Made by a program: the position numbers and the translations under genes. A stretch of DNA of 64,000 bases from NCBI RefSeq assembly GCF_014651495.1, contig NZ_BMWZ01000002.1:546111-610110 (forward strand), written 5' to 3'. The DNA comes from Algibacter mikhailovii. Lineage in GTDB: Bacteria; Bacteroidota; Bacteroidia; Flavobacteriales; Flavobacteriaceae. Under the pieces are notes generated by a model. The model had not been told where the DNA came from. It did not search any database and was given only the letters and a program-made list of their open reading frames with translations. Shown here piece after piece: positions 35,842 to 45,446 of the stretch. Positions within the stretch are counted from its first letter, which is position 1, and each line of letters opens with the position of its first letter.

Positions 35842-36324
35842 TTAAGATGGATCTACTAAAAATAATGGTTGATCAAACTCTACCGGAGAAGAATCATCGA
35901 CTAATATTTTAACAATTTTTCCAGAAACTTCAGATTCAATTTCGTTGAAAAGTTTCATCGCTTCAATAATACATAACACATCACCTTCAGCAATAGTTTG
36001 ACCTACTTCTACAAATAAAGGCTTATCTGGTGATGGTTTTCTATAGAATGTACCAATAATTGGTGACTTGATAGTGATATATTTTGAATCCTCTGCCGCT
36101 GGTGCCGCTGGTGCTGCCGCTGCTGGTGCACTCGCCTCAACAACAGGAGGTGCAGACAATATTTGTTGTGGCATTTGAGCTGCAGGAACTTGATGCACTA
36201 TAGTGGTATCTGAGTCCGATCCTGTTTTAATGGTGATTTTTATATCTTCCATTTCCAATTTAACCTCGCTAGCGCCAGATTTGGCAACAAACTTAATTAG
36301 GCTTTGAATCTCTTTTATGTCCAT
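35842..36324 (-). CDS. accB: Biotin carboxyl carrier protein
   Basis: A 160-residue carrier of biotin for acetyl-CoA carboxylase. The N-terminus ([17 protein letters not shown]) matches BCCP, an Ala/Pro-rich linker spans about residues 60-80, and the C-terminal lipoyl-like domain has the biotinyl Lys in [13 protein letters not shown]. It follows fabH by 26 bases and forms the unit fabH-accB-accC for malonyl-CoA supply and fatty-acid initiation. Confidence 0.97.
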   Translation of the reverse strand: MDIKEIQSLIKFVAKSGASEVKLEMEDIKITIKTGSDSDTTIVHQVPAAQMPQQILSAPPVVEASAPAAAAPAAPAAEDSKYITIKSPIIGTFYRKPSPDKPLFVEVGQTIAEGDVLCIIEAMKLFNEIESEVSGKIVKILVDDSSPVEFDQPLFLVDPS

Positions 36325-36350
36325 GATTTTCCTATTTAATTAGTGGTTAG

Positions 36351-37349
36351 TTATTTTGAATTATAGGCCCATTTTAAATAAATGGCACCCCAATTAAATC
36401 CGCCTCCAAAAGCCGCAAAAACTATATTATCGCCTTTTTTGAGTTGTGATTCATAATCGTTAATAAGTAAAGGTAAAGTCGCTGATGTTGTATTTCCATA
36501 TTTATGGATGTTCACCATCACTTTTTCATCCTCCAATTCTATGCGTTGTGCTGTAGCATCAATAATACGCTTATTTGCTTGATGTGCTGCCAGCCAATCT
36601 ACACTGTCTTTTGTTAAATTATTACGTTCTAATATTTTTACAGCCGCATCAGCCATATTAAATACAGCATTTTTAAATACGGTACGTCCTTCTTGAAAAG
36701 CATACTGGCCCCCTTTTTCTAATATCTCGGCGGTTAATTTATGCGAAGAACCACCATAAGTAGCTTGCAAAAACTCACGTCCAGTACCATCGCTACGTAA
36801 ATATTCATCTTGTAATCCTAAATTTTCTTCATTAGGTTCAAACAAAACGGCACCAGCACCATCTCCAAAAATAATACAAGTGGCTCTATCTTTATAATTA
36901 ATAATAGAAGACATTTTATCAGCTCCTATTAAGAGTACATTTTTATAACGCCCAGATTCAATATATCCTGCTGCAACTGACATACCGAATAAAAAGCTAG
37001 AACATGCCGCATCCATATCAAATGAAAAGGCATTAGTTGCTCCAATCTCTGAGGCTGTGAATGCTGCTGTTGAAGCCGCTTTCATATCTGGGGTTGCTGT
37101 TGCCACAATGACCAATTCAATATCTTTAGGATCTATTCCCTTTTTATTAATAAGGTCCTTTGCTGCTTTAATGGCTAAATAAGAGGTTCCTTTACCATCA
37201 TCTTTTAGAATGCGTCGTTCTTTTATTCCAGTTCTGCTGGTTATCCATTCATCATTAGTATCAACCATCGTCTCAAGAATTTGATTGGTTAACACATATT
37301 CGGGCACATAAGCACCTACAGCTGTTATTGCCGCTGAAATTCTACTCAT
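36351..37349 (-). CDS. fabH: Beta-ketoacyl-ACP synthase III
   Basis: Starts fatty-acid synthesis by joining acetyl- or branched acyl-CoA to malonyl-ACP. The 332-residue product shows the Cys in DMDAACSSFLFGM, the His in WLAAHQANKRIID and the Asn in KYGNTTSATLPLL. FGDGAGAVLFEP and the end FGGGFNWGAIYLKW are diagnostic of FabH. Compare the type III PKS at 28991, which has related but chalcone-synthase-like blocks. Confidence 0.96.
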   Translation of the reverse strand: MSRISAAITAVGAYVPEYVLTNQILETMVDTNDEWITSRTGIKERRILKDDGKGTSYLAIKAAKDLINKKGIDPKDIELVIVATATPDMKAASTAAFTASEIGATNAFSFDMDAACSSFLFGMSVAAGYIESGRYKNVLLIGADKMSSIINYKDRATCIIFGDGAGAVLFEPNEENLGLQDEYLRSDGTGREFLQATYGGSSHKLTAEILEKGGQYAFQEGRTVFKNAVFNMADAAVKILERNNLTKDSVDWLAAHQANKRIIDATAQRIELEDEKVMVNIHKYGNTTSATLPLLINDYESQLKKGDNIVFAAFGGGFNWGAIYLKWAYNSK

Positions 37350-37480
37350 AACTTATAGTTAATTCGACAAAAAATCATTAAAATTGGATAAAAAACATTC
37401 AAAAAATGGTGAAAACTACTAAATTTTGATGTAATAGAATGCAAATTAAACGTTTTTGTCCTTTAGAAAAAATATTTAAG

Positions 37481-37510
37481 AAAAAAAAAACGCTCATAAA
37501 TGAGCGTTTT
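37481..37510 (-). terminator. Terminator after rpmF
   Basis: AAAACGCTCAT pairs with ATGAGCGTTTT (11-bp stem, tight 2-base loop). On the minus strand it follows rpmF by 20 bases and ends in a run of about ten Ts. Confidence 0.88.
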
Positions 37511-37529
37511 CTTATGCATGCATAACTAA

Positions 37530-37733
37530 TTACGCAACGTTTTCTATTTCTTCAGAATTATCAATCAATACTTGACCTCTGTAGTATAATTTTCCTTCAT
37601 GCCAGTGAGCTCTGTGATACAAATGTGGTTCACCTGTTGTTGGGCATGTAGCAATCTGTGGCGCAGTTGCTTTGTAATGTGTTCTTCTTTTATCTCTTCT
37701 TGTTTTCGAGATTTTTCTTTTAGGATGTGCCAT
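37530..37733 (-). CDS. rpmF: 50S ribosomal protein L32
   Basis: A 67-residue basic protein of the large ribosomal subunit. It starts [20 protein letters not shown], the standard L32 N-terminus. The usual zinc cysteines are mostly absent; only one Cys (CPTTGE) is visible, which points to the zinc-free form. It directly follows yceD (9 bases), the usual partner. Confidence 0.97.
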   Translation of the reverse strand: MAHPKRKISKTRRDKRRTHYKATAPQIATCPTTGEPHLYHRAHWHEGKLYYRGQVLIDNSEEIENVA

Positions 37734-37742
37734 TTTATGTTT

Positions 37743-38282
37743 TTATTTATCCGTTAATAATTTCTTTAATGTATTCCATCGAGGATCAATATCCTCATCT
37801 GTATTCTTACTTTCTTTAATCTTTGGACTTAATTCTTCAAGCTTTTTAAGTATGTCTGAGTCAAGCGTACCATCTTCAACTCCAGGATGAATGCGTTTTA
37901 CGGGAACTCCTAATATGGCTAATTCATAGATATATTGCTGTATATTTATTTCATAAGTACCATGAGGTACAATTAATACGTCAATATATTCATCATTGTA
38001 TTCTTCACCAAATTTCACTACTAAATCAAACTCATTATTAATTGTTTGATTATAGGGTTCATTTGTCACGTCACAATTCACGTTAACCCATCCCGTAATT
38101 TTAAAATGCAATTCTAATAGTGTTGTCTTTTTTTCAAATTCAACTGCTACCTCTAAATGTGCATCATTAAAATCCTCATACTCAAAATGTTCAAAGAACG
38201 ATTGCTCTACTTTATACTCAAAATGGTGCTTTCCTATCTTTAATCCTACAAACGGAATAGTGAACTCCTTCAAAACCTTCAT
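37743..38282 (-). CDS. yceD: YceD/DUF177 family protein
   Basis: A 179-residue protein of the YceD (DUF177) family, co-transcribed with rpmF in many bacteria and linked to ribosome or rRNA handling. It carries the NVNCDVTNEPYNQTINNEFD block, where one of the family cysteines is seen, and an acidic C-terminal tail with KELSPKIK-type helices. The frame can start with GTG at 38288, but the ATG at 38282 gives the normal MKVLKEFTIPFVGL and sits at the usual distance from a TAnnTTTG element. Confidence 0.88.
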   Translation of the reverse strand: MKVLKEFTIPFVGLKIGKHHFEYKVEQSFFEHFEYEDFNDAHLEVAVEFEKKTTLLELHFKITGWVNVNCDVTNEPYNQTINNEFDLVVKFGEEYNDEYIDVLIVPHGTYEINIQQYIYELAILGVPVKRIHPGVEDGTLDSDILKKLEELSPKIKESKNTDEDIDPRWNTLKKLLTDK

Positions 38283-38304
38283 TATCACATCTATTTTGAG
38301 CCTG

Positions 38305-38312
38305 CAAATATA
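38305..38312 (-). promoter_or_regulatory. Candidate promoter -7 element for yceD-rpmF
   Basis: The minus strand reads TATATTTG, matching TAnnTTTG, about 22 bases upstream of the ATG at 38282. Confidence 0.5.
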
Positions 38313-38407
38313 ATAATTTTTATTTACGCAACATGACTTATAAACATTTTTTTGTTCATATCATTTTTTGTTGCTCATTTTAAATTTTACCCCTAAGAAT
38401 CAAGAAC

Positions 38408-39460
38408 TTACCGACGTCCATTTCGCGCTGCCTTTTTAAGTGGGTTTTTTGTAAGCGCTTCAAAACCAACCCTGTTTTTAAAAATCTGTATCGCACTAAA
38501 GGTAGCTTCCTTAAATGAGTTTTCATCAGCTATCCCCTTTCCAGCGATCTCATAAGCTGTACCATGGTCGGGAGAAGTTCTCACTTTACTCAAACCCGCA
38601 GTAAAATTTACGCCTTGACCAAATGATAATGTTTTAAAAGGTATTAAACCCTGGTCATGATACGATGCAATAATGGCATCAAAATTCTTATAATTATTAG
38701 ACCCAAAAAAACTATCGGCAGCATAAGGACCAAATACCAACTTTCCTTGTTCTTTTATTTTATGAAGTGCTGGCCTAAGAACCTCATCATCCTCACGACC
38801 TATAACACCATTATCGCCAGTATGCGGATTAATTCCTAAAACCGCAATTTTTGGCTTTTGAATTTTAAAATCTCTTTTAAGAGAATCATATACCGTATTT
38901 ACCTTTTGCTCTATTAATTGAGGTGTAATATGCTCAGCTACATCTTTAACAGGCACATGATCTGTTAACAATCCCACCCTCAAGTCATCGGTTATCATGA
39001 ACATCAAACTATCCCCATCTAATTCTTTAGCTAAATAATCTGTATGTCCTGGGAAATTAAATGTATCAGACTGAATATTATGTTTATTAATGGGTGCCGT
39101 AACCAGAACATCAACCTGACTATCTTTTAAGGCTTTTGTTCCGGCTTCTAAAGATTTTATTGCAAATTCACCCATTTTAGGATCTTCCACCCCAAATTCT
39201 ATCTTGGCAGGCTCATTCCAACAGTTAAAGACATTGACCTTATTATGTACAATATTATTCAAGTCCTGAATACTGTGAAAGTTTATTCCCGAATTAAAAT
39301 GCGTCTTAAAAAAAGACATGGCCTTAATGGATGCAAAAATTACGGGCGTACAGAAATCTAACATCCTTGAATCTTCAAACGTTTTCAAAACAATTTCTCC
39401 ACCAATACCGTTTAAATCACCTATTGATATACCTACTACTATATTTTCACCTTGCTTCAT
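38408..39460 (-). CDS. pdxA: 4-hydroxythreonine-4-phosphate dehydrogenase
   Basis: NAD-dependent enzyme of the DXP-dependent pyridoxal phosphate route. The 350-residue product starts MKQGENIVVGISIGDLNGIG, and carries the metal-binding His residues in FPGHTDYLAKE and YHDQGLIPFK. A further upstream TTG at 39499 would add 13 residues with no family support, and I use the ATG at 39460. It is divergent from ribE, with only 65 bases between the starts. Confidence 0.94.
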   Translation of the reverse strand: MKQGENIVVGISIGDLNGIGGEIVLKTFEDSRMLDFCTPVIFASIKAMSFFKTHFNSGINFHSIQDLNNIVHNKVNVFNCWNEPAKIEFGVEDPKMGEFAIKSLEAGTKALKDSQVDVLVTAPINKHNIQSDTFNFPGHTDYLAKELDGDSLMFMITDDLRVGLLTDHVPVKDVAEHITPQLIEQKVNTVYDSLKRDFKIQKPKIAVLGINPHTGDNGVIGREDDEVLRPALHKIKEQGKLVFGPYAADSFFGSNNYKNFDAIIASYHDQGLIPFKTLSFGQGVNFTAGLSKVRTSPDHGTAYEIAGKGIADENSFKEATFSAIQIFKNRVGFEALTKNPLKKAARNGRR

Positions 39461-39482
39461 TAATAATGACAACTTTTGTTTG

Positions 39483-39490
39483 TAATTTTG
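39483..39490 (+). promoter_or_regulatory. Candidate promoter -7 element for ribE
   Basis: TAATTTTG, matching TAnnTTTG, 35 bases before the ribE ATG and inside the pdxA-ribE divergent gap. Confidence 0.45.
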
Positions 39491-39525
39491 GTTTTGCAAA
39501 TTTAACCAAATAAACAGGAATTAAT

Positions 39526-40116
39526 ATGTTTACCGGAATTATTGAAGATATTGGTGTAGTCACTAACCTAGTGACAGAATTTGACAACCTGCATATATCT
39601 ATAAAAAGTAAAATCACTTCTGAATTAAAAATTGACCAAAGTGTGGCGCATAATGGCGTTTGCCTAACGGTTATTGCAATTGAAAATGACATTTACACGG
39701 TAACTGCCATCAAAGAAACACTAGACAAGACCAGCCTTAGCTATTTAAAAGTTGGAAATCGGGTTAATTTAGAACGCGCCATGAAACTTGGGGATCGTTT
39801 GGATGGCCATATTGTTCAAGGGCATGTAGATCAAACAGCCACCTGTACAGCAATAAAAGAAGACAACGGAAGCTGGATATTTACTTTTAATTATGATTCT
39901 GCGCTCAACAACATTACGATTGAGAAAGGCTCTATAACCGTAAATGGCACAAGTTTAACTGTAGTGAACTCAAAAAAAGACAGTTTCAGTGTGGCCATTA
40001 TTCCATTTACCTACGAGCACACTAACTTCAATACCTTTAAAATTGGCACTGTTGTAAATTTAGAATTTGATGTTTTAGGGAAATATGTATCCAAATTAAT
40101 GGATTTAAATAACTAG
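39526..40116 (+). CDS. ribE: Riboflavin synthase alpha chain
   Basis: Dismutates two lumazines to riboflavin. The 196-residue product begins MFTGIIEDIGVV, the invariant start, and holds two homologous lumazine-binding barrels: the first with SVAHNGVCLTVIAIEND and the second with GSITVNGTSLTVVNSKKD, plus a C-terminal helix (LEFDVLGKYVSKLM) for trimer contact. No FMN riboswitch is visible in the short leader. Confidence 0.96.
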   Translation: MFTGIIEDIGVVTNLVTEFDNLHISIKSKITSELKIDQSVAHNGVCLTVIAIENDIYTVTAIKETLDKTSLSYLKVGNRVNLERAMKLGDRLDGHIVQGHVDQTATCTAIKEDNGSWIFTFNYDSALNNITIEKGSITVNGTSLTVVNSKKDSFSVAIIPFTYEHTNFNTFKIGTVVNLEFDVLGKYVSKLMDLNN

Positions 40117-40122
40117 TCCTTC

Positions 40123-40317
40123 CTAATTTTTTTGGGAAACTATTCTTTTAACTCCATAAAACAACGCTACAAATACACCACATAGCACACCACCATCAAT
40201 AGGAAGTGGGGGCGTTGGCGGACCCGGAGGTGGCACAGGCGGAGTTTGCGAAAAACAAATAGTACTTATTAATACAAATAAGACTGAGGCAATTATTCTT
40301 TTATTTTGTATCGTCAT
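40123..40317 (-). CDS. Small PID-CTERM sorting-domain protein
   Basis: A 64-residue protein made almost only of sorting signals. It has an N-terminal signal peptide ending near FSQ (residues 1-24), a Pro/Gly-rich linker and the C-terminal tripartite signal PIDGG (Pro-Ile-Asp at 39-41), one hydrophobic helix and a basic tail (VKRIVSQKN). This fits PID-CTERM, a proposed surface sorting signal of Bacteroidota. The frame could start upstream, but the ATG at 40317 precedes the signal peptide correctly. There is no mature domain to speak of, so the role is unknown. It is convergent with ribE. Confidence 0.75.
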   Translation of the reverse strand: MTIQNKRIIASVLFVLISTICFSQTPPVPPPGPPTPPLPIDGGVLCGVFVALFYGVKRIVSQKN

Positions 40318-40374
40318 CGGGGCACAAAAGTATAAAAAAAAGTGATTTAACAAAATATTTACAAGCTTATTCAA

Positions 40375-40627
40375 TAAAAAACATCTGTGAAACGTTTTAA
40401 AAGTTCGTTAAAATACCGATTTTAAACCCAAAATATATAATTAGTAACTTTTCTCTTACAAATAAAAAACAAGAGCAGTTAATCCAACAAACACCCATTT
40501 TTATTTGACGAGCAAATATAGATAAATAGCTGTAAACGAAAAATAAAATCTGTGACATAGTGAAATCAATTAAACATATGTCATTATTAGAAGTTTTGAC
40601 CTCAGGTTTGATAGAAAAAACTCGTTT
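40375..40627. other. AT-rich non-coding stretch
   Basis: Part of a larger gap (40318-40935) between the PID-CTERM gene and the tRNA. No supported gene, and no clear repeat or promoter signal. Confidence 0.4.
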
Positions 40628-40859
40628 TTACCAGTAAATAATTAACGCCGCACCAACTAAAACTCCCAAGTTATCAAAACATATAAAATCATTCCTCCCA
40701 TTTTGTTTTAAAACAGATAGATAAAGTATAAATAGCCCGTAGTTTTTATTTAAACCTTTGGCAATATAACTATGCCCAAATTCAACACCAACTTTCACAA
40801 GACATATCAATGGTTTTGGTTTTACATCTATTTTTAGTACCGCATTAGAATCTAATAAT
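40628..40859 (-). pseudogene. Possible remnant of a C-terminal gene end
   Basis: A minus-strand open stretch without a credible start. The inner part (VGVEFGHSYIAKGLNKNYG) looks like the last strands of a Bacteroidota outer-membrane beta-barrel, and the final DNLGVLVGAALIIYW is hydrophobic like a PID-CTERM tail. Both may be decayed. A weak call, given as something to compare against intact homologues. Confidence 0.22.
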
Positions 40860-40891
40860 TTTGGGTTATAAGAGGACAGTATTAGCTAAAC

Positions 40892-40921
40892 AAAAAAAGC
40901 CTTACATCTCTGTAAGGCTTT
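40892..40921 (-). terminator. Terminator of the tRNA gene
   Basis: AAAGCCTTACA pairs with TGTAAGGCTTT, an 11-bp perfect stem with a TCTC loop. On the minus strand it lies 14 bases after the tRNA and ends in a T-run. Confidence 0.85.
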
Positions 40922-40935
40922 ACAATTTCTAGAAG

Positions 40936-41009
40936 TGGTCCCACATGGACTCGAACCATGGACCACCTGATTATGAGTCAGGTGCTCTAACCAACTGAGC
41001 TATAGGACC
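40936..41009 (-). tRNA. tRNA with CAU anticodon, probably tRNA-Ile2
   Basis: A 74-nt cloverleaf: acceptor GGTCCTA/TGGGACC, D arm GCTC...GAGC, anticodon stem CCTGA/TCAGG with loop CTCATAA, T arm CATGG-TTCGAGT-CCATG, discriminator A, and no encoded CCA. A CAU anticodon serves elongator Met or, after lysidine modification, Ile at AUA codons. The acceptor has C4-G69 and C5-G68, the pairs that the lysidine synthase TilS requires in the E. coli system, and elongator Met normally lacks them. I therefore favour tRNA-Ile2, but this is inferred from a distant species. Confidence 0.85.
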
Positions 41010-41058
41010 GAAATTGGAGTGCAATATTAATACTTATTTTATTTCTGACCAAGAAAAA

Positions 41059-41463
41059 TTAACCCTTTATCTCTTGACATAATTCAATTAAAACACCATT
41101 TGATGATTTTGGATGTAAAAAGGCCACTAACTTATTATCTGCTCCTTGTTTAGGGGTTTCGTTTAACACATCAAAGCCCTCACTCTTAAGTCGCTCAATT
41201 TCAGTAACAATATCATCCACATCAAAGGCTATATGATGAATACCTGGGCCATTTCTTTCAATAAATTTTGCTATCGGACTATCCGGTTTTGTAGCTTCTA
41301 ATAATTCAATTTTATTTGGCCCTACCTTGAAAAATGACGTCATAACCCCCTCTTTTTCCACGGCTTCTGTTTTATAATGTGGTTCGCCAAAAAGTTTGGA
41401 AAACAAGGCATTCGATTCTTCTAGGTTTTCTACGGCAATTCCTATATGTTCAATTTTATTCAT
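41059..41463 (-). CDS. mce: Methylmalonyl-CoA epimerase
   Basis: Interconverts (R)- and (S)-methylmalonyl-CoA between propionyl-CoA and succinyl-CoA metabolism. The 134-residue vicinal-oxygen-chelate protein has the metal-binding residues in KIEHIGIAVENLEES (His), IELLEATKPDSPI, GIHHIAFDVDD (His) and GVLIELCQ (Glu). Methylmalonyl-CoA mutase is not in the window. Confidence 0.93.
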   Translation of the reverse strand: MNKIEHIGIAVENLEESNALFSKLFGEPHYKTEAVEKEGVMTSFFKVGPNKIELLEATKPDSPIAKFIERNGPGIHHIAFDVDDIVTEIERLKSEGFDVLNETPKQGADNKLVAFLHPKSSNGVLIELCQEIKG

Positions 41464-41563
41464 TTTCTGTTTATCTTAAATTTTCAAAAGCCAAAACCTA
41501 TCTAATTACGCATCAAAATACGAAAATAGCATTCTAAAAGTAAGATAATCTTTAAATATCCGT

Positions 41564-41571
41564 TATTTTTG
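41564..41571 (+). promoter_or_regulatory. Candidate promoter -7 element for rbfA
   Basis: TATTTTTG, matching TAnnTTTG, 28 bases before the rbfA ATG. Confidence 0.5.
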
Positions 41572-41599
41572 CATTCTGAACCTTTAATAAGGATGTATA

Positions 41600-42004
41600 A
41601 TGAGTGATATAGAGGAAAGTCAAAGACAAAAAAAGATAGGATCTGTTTTACAGAACGATTTAGTTGATGTACTTCAAAGAGCAGCCACAGAAGGTGGTAT
41701 GCGCGGGGTTCTAATTTCTGTTTCTAAGGTAAAAGTGACGGTCGATTTATCGGTTGCCAAAGTGTATCTCAGTATTTTTCCAAATGATAAGGCCCAGGAA
41801 CTTTTGGAAGGCATTAAATCCAATACGCCGTTAATTCGTCATGAACTTGCTCAGCGTACCAAAAATCAATTAAGACGTATGCCTCATTTAGAGTTTTTTA
41901 TAGATGACTCACTGGAGTATATAGACCAAATAGAACAATCTTTAAAAGGCAAAGAAAACCCAATAAAAGATCCATCGACTTTAGATAAAAGAAAAAAATC
42001 TTAA
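41600..42004 (+). CDS. rbfA: Ribosome-binding factor A
   Basis: Helps late maturation of the 30S subunit and 16S 5' end processing. The 134-residue product has the KH-like core: SESQRQKKIGS-type start, VTVDLSVAKVYLSIFP, and LRRMPHLEFFIDDSLEY. A lysine-rich tail follows. It is 7 bases upstream of the LolC/E-like permease gene. Confidence 0.93.
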   Translation: MSDIEESQRQKKIGSVLQNDLVDVLQRAATEGGMRGVLISVSKVKVTVDLSVAKVYLSIFPNDKAQELLEGIKSNTPLIRHELAQRTKNQLRRMPHLEFFIDDSLEYIDQIEQSLKGKENPIKDPSTLDKRKKS

Positions 42005-42011
42005 ACGCTCA

Positions 42012-43217
42012 TTGAGTTTCTCCTTATATATAGCCAAACGATATTTACGCTCAAAGAGCACGAATAATGCTATTAACTTTATCACCTATATCGCCATAAT
42101 TGGTGTTATATTGGGGTCAGCCTCATTATTTATAGTACTTTCTGGTTTTGCTGGACTCAAAGATTTTACATTACAGTTTTCAAGCGAAATTGACCCCGAC
42201 TTAAAAGCCGAAGCTAGCACGGGTAAATCCTTTTTTCTGGACGCTACTGACATTGCTGCGCTTAATTCAATTGAAGATATTGTAAACTATTCACAAGTTG
42301 TTGAAGAACGTGTATTTATAGCTTCTCAAAACAAAAATACCTTAGCAGTCATCAAAGGTGTTGATGCGCAATTTCAAAGCATAGTCAGTATAGATTCTGT
42401 TATTGATTATGGCGAATGGCTAGACCAAAAATCAAATCAAATTGTGGTTGGCTGGGGCATATCAAATAGTTTGTCACTAGGTATTTTAGATTATACAAGA
42501 CCTATAAATATTTATGTTCCCAAACCTGGCAAAGGTCAAATTACATCTACAAAAAATGCCTTTAATACAGTAAAAGCATTAAATGTAGGCATCTTCTTTA
42601 TTAATGAAAGTTTAAATGATAAATATATTTTTGCACCCATTGAATTAGCAAAAGACTTACTTAATTATGATGCTAATCAAATTACATCTATTGAATTTAA
42701 GCTCAAAGAAGGTGCTGATGAAACTCAAATCAAAGCAGACATTCAAGCCGTTTTGGGTGATCGCGTTATAATAAAGAACAGAGCACAACTCAATGACGCC
42801 CTGTATAAAATGTTGAACACTGAGAACTTAGCCGTTTACCTCATCTTTACTCTTGTTCTCATCATAGCCTTTTTTAATGTTATTGGCTCTCTAGTGATGA
42901 TGATGTTAGACAAAAAACAAAGCCTAAACACACTTTTTAATATAGGCGCCACGGTAAAAGATATTCGAAAAATATTTTTTTATCAAGGTAGCTTAATGAG
43001 TGTTTTTGGTGGACTTATTGGTTTAGCCGTAGCTTTTGTTATTACCTTACTTCAAAAAACATTCAACCTGGTTATGATAACACCGTCACTGGCCTATCCT
43101 GTGGTTATAAAAACAGAAAACTTTTTCATTGTCTTTTTAACGATATCTATTTTGGGAATTATCGCATCAAGAATTGCCTCTGCACGTATTACAAGGTCTT
43201 TAGTTCAGGATTTATAA
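42012..43217 (+). CDS. LolC/LolE-like ABC transporter permease
   Basis: A 401-residue FtsX-family permease. TM1 lies at about residues 20-45 (NAINFITYIAIIGVILGSASL), a large periplasmic domain follows to about 265, then three TMs near the C-terminus, as in LolC and LolE, which release lipoproteins to LolA. The start is TTG at 42012; no in-frame ATG lies nearby, and MSFSLYIAKRYLRSKST fits the conserved start of relatives. The ATPase (LolD) is not adjacent. Confidence 0.85.
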   Translation: MSFSLYIAKRYLRSKSTNNAINFITYIAIIGVILGSASLFIVLSGFAGLKDFTLQFSSEIDPDLKAEASTGKSFFLDATDIAALNSIEDIVNYSQVVEERVFIASQNKNTLAVIKGVDAQFQSIVSIDSVIDYGEWLDQKSNQIVVGWGISNSLSLGILDYTRPINIYVPKPGKGQITSTKNAFNTVKALNVGIFFINESLNDKYIFAPIELAKDLLNYDANQITSIEFKLKEGADETQIKADIQAVLGDRVIIKNRAQLNDALYKMLNTENLAVYLIFTLVLIIAFFNVIGSLVMMMLDKKQSLNTLFNIGATVKDIRKIFFYQGSLMSVFGGLIGLAVAFVITLLQKTFNLVMITPSLAYPVVIKTENFFIVFLTISILGIIASRIASARITRSLVQDL

Positions 43218-43268
43218 TTTAGGAAACGAGAGAAAACAAGCCTTTCACCAGCAATCAGCCATTGGCTA

Positions 43269-44465
43269 TTAACTTATAACCTCGAGTTTCCTACCTACTT
43301 TTATGAATGCCTGTATCGCCTTATCCAAATGCGCCTTAGTATGTGCCGCAGATAGTTGCACTCTTATTCTTGCCTTGTTTTGAGGCACTACTGGATAGAA
43401 AAAACCTATAACATAAATACCTTCCAACAACAATTCATTGGCCATAACTTGTGAAAGCTTGGCATCATAAAGCATGACAGGTACAATTGCAGCGTCTGCA
43501 CCAACCAAATCAAATCCTGCCGCTTCCATTTTACTTCTAAAATAAAGGGTATTGGCTTCCAATTTATCCCGCAAAGCAGTATTACTGTCTAAAAGTTCAA
43601 ATACCTTCAAGGACGCCCCTACTATTGCAGGTGCTAAAGAATTTGAAAACAAATAAGGTCTCGAACGTTGGCGAAGCATATCTATAATCTCTTTCTTTCC
43701 GGTAGTATATCCGCCCATAGCACCACCAAGAGCCTTACCTAATGTTCCAGTAACGATATCAACTCTACCTAAGACTTTTTTTAACTCAATAGTTCCTCGA
43801 CCTGTTTTACCTATAAAACCGGCTGCATGACATTCATCAACCATAACTAAGGCATCATACTTGTCGGCTAAGTCACATATTTTATCTAACTCAGCCACAA
43901 CACCATCCATTGAAAAAACGCCATCGGTCACAATTATTTTAAAACGATGATTTTGTTCATTAGCTGCAATTAACTGAGCTTCTAAGTCAGCCATGTCATT
44001 ATTAGCATATCGAAACCGTGCTGCTTTACATAGGCGCACACCATCTATAATAGAGGCATGGTTTAATGCATCTGAAATAATAGCATCTTCTTTTGATAGT
44101 AAAGGCTCAAAAACACCCCCGTTAGCATCAAAAGCTGCGGCATACAAAATGGTGTCTTCACAATGAAAAAATTCTGCAATTTTTGCTTCTAAGGCCTTAT
44201 GAATATCCTGAGTACCACATATAAAACGTACCGAAGACATGCCAAAACCATGTGTATCTAAGGTGTCCTTAGCCGCTTGGATAACGGCCTTATTATTTGA
44301 TAAGCCCAAGTAATTATTGGCACAAAAGTTAATCACTTCTTCACCAGTAGATACTTTTATAACAGCATCTTGAGACGTCGTAATGATGCGTTCTTCCTTA
44401 TAAAGTCCATTATCTCTAATAGATTCTAATTCGTTTTCCAGGTTTTCCTTAATCTTTCCGTACAT
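43269..44465 (-). CDS. kbl: Glycine C-acetyltransferase (2-amino-3-ketobutyrate CoA ligase)
   Basis: A PLP enzyme that cleaves 2-amino-3-ketobutyrate with CoA to glycine and acetyl-CoA. The 398-residue product has [30 protein letters not shown] with the PLP-stacking residues, and the Schiff-base Lys in [15 protein letters not shown]. It directly follows the threonine dehydrogenase gene (5 bases), so the pair breaks threonine down to glycine. Confidence 0.95.
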   Translation of the reverse strand: MYGKIKENLENELESIRDNGLYKEERIITTSQDAVIKVSTGEEVINFCANNYLGLSNNKAVIQAAKDTLDTHGFGMSSVRFICGTQDIHKALEAKIAEFFHCEDTILYAAAFDANGGVFEPLLSKEDAIISDALNHASIIDGVRLCKAARFRYANNDMADLEAQLIAANEQNHRFKIIVTDGVFSMDGVVAELDKICDLADKYDALVMVDECHAAGFIGKTGRGTIELKKVLGRVDIVTGTLGKALGGAMGGYTTGKKEIIDMLRQRSRPYLFSNSLAPAIVGASLKVFELLDSNTALRDKLEANTLYFRSKMEAAGFDLVGADAAIVPVMLYDAKLSQVMANELLLEGIYVIGFFYPVVPQNKARIRVQLSAAHTKAHLDKAIQAFIKVGRKLEVIS

Positions 44466-44470
44466 AAGAT

Positions 44471-45427
44471 TTATATTTTTATGGCATTATAATGTGCTCT
44501 CAATTTCTTTATCATTATTGTGGTCATCCTATCCAAATCATATTCTGGTTTCCATCTCCAATCCTTTTTTGCAAATGAATCATCAATACTTTTAGGCCAC
44601 GAATTCGCAATATCCTGTCTAAAATCTGGCTTATACTTTATTTCAAAATCAGGATATAATTTTTGTATTGAATGAAACACCTGTTTTGGCGTAAAACTCA
44701 TCCCTGACACATTATATGATGTTCTTACTGAAATAGCTTCACTAGGCGCATTCATTAATTCTATGGTTGCCCTTATGGCATCATCCATGAATATCATGGG
44801 TAACTCAGTGGACGCCTCTAAAAAACATTCAAACGGTTCCTGCTTTACCGCTTTATGATAAATATCTACCGCATAATCTGTAGTACCACCACTTGGCATG
44901 GATTGGTATCCAATAATACCGGGATACCTTATTGAACGCACGTCCAAACCGTACTTAGTGTAGTAATAATTCACCCAGTTTTCACCGCTAGCTTTACTTA
45001 TACCATAAACCGTAGATGGGGTTAGATTTGATGATTGCGGGGTAGCAACTCTTTTAACATTATCACCAAATACAGCTATTGAACTCGGGTAAAACACTTT
45101 GTTTATACCGTGAATTCTAGAAACCTCTAAAACATTAAATAAGGATTTCATGTTGACATCCCAGGTGTTTAATGGGTTTTTTTCGCCATTAGCTGATAAG
45201 ATCGCTGCCAAATGATATATTTCCGTTATTTCATTTTTTAGCACACTTTCTTGAAGCGCATCAAAATCTGTTACATCAATAAACTCAAAAAGACCTTCAA
45301 AATGTTCTTGCTTTTTTAAATCTGATGCAATGACATTATTCAAACCATGTTTTCTCTGCAACATTTTTGTTAAAACACTGCCCAACTGCCCTGTTGCCCC
45401 GGTGACTAAAATATTTTTCTTTTCCAT
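44471..45427 (-). CDS. L-threonine 3-dehydrogenase (SDR type)
   Basis: An NAD-dependent extended SDR that oxidises L-threonine to 2-amino-3-ketobutyrate. The 318-residue product starts with [19 protein letters not shown], has YPSSIAVFG and [10 protein letters not shown] as the SDR catalytic region (Tyr-x3-Lys), and [20 protein letters not shown], which marks the threonine dehydrogenase branch rather than sugar epimerases. This SDR form replaces the zinc-dependent Tdh. It lies upstream of kbl and divergent from an Lrp-type regulator. Confidence 0.93.
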   Translation of the reverse strand: MEKKNILVTGATGQLGSVLTKMLQRKHGLNNVIASDLKKQEHFEGLFEFIDVTDFDALQESVLKNEITEIYHLAAILSANGEKNPLNTWDVNMKSLFNVLEVSRIHGINKVFYPSSIAVFGDNVKRVATPQSSNLTPSTVYGISKASGENWVNYYYTKYGLDVRSIRYPGIIGYQSMPSGGTTDYAVDIYHKAVKQEPFECFLEASTELPMIFMDDAIRATIELMNAPSEAISVRTSYNVSGMSFTPKQVFHSIQKLYPDFEIKYKPDFRQDIANSWPKSIDDSFAKKDWRWKPEYDLDRMTTIMIKKLRAHYNAIKI

Positions 45428-45446
45428 TTTAAGCTTTTGAACAGAA

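Noticed and set aside
39461..39525. FMN riboswitch before ribE
   Set aside because: The whole divergent gap is only 65 bases, too short for the aptamer, and no conserved elements are seen.
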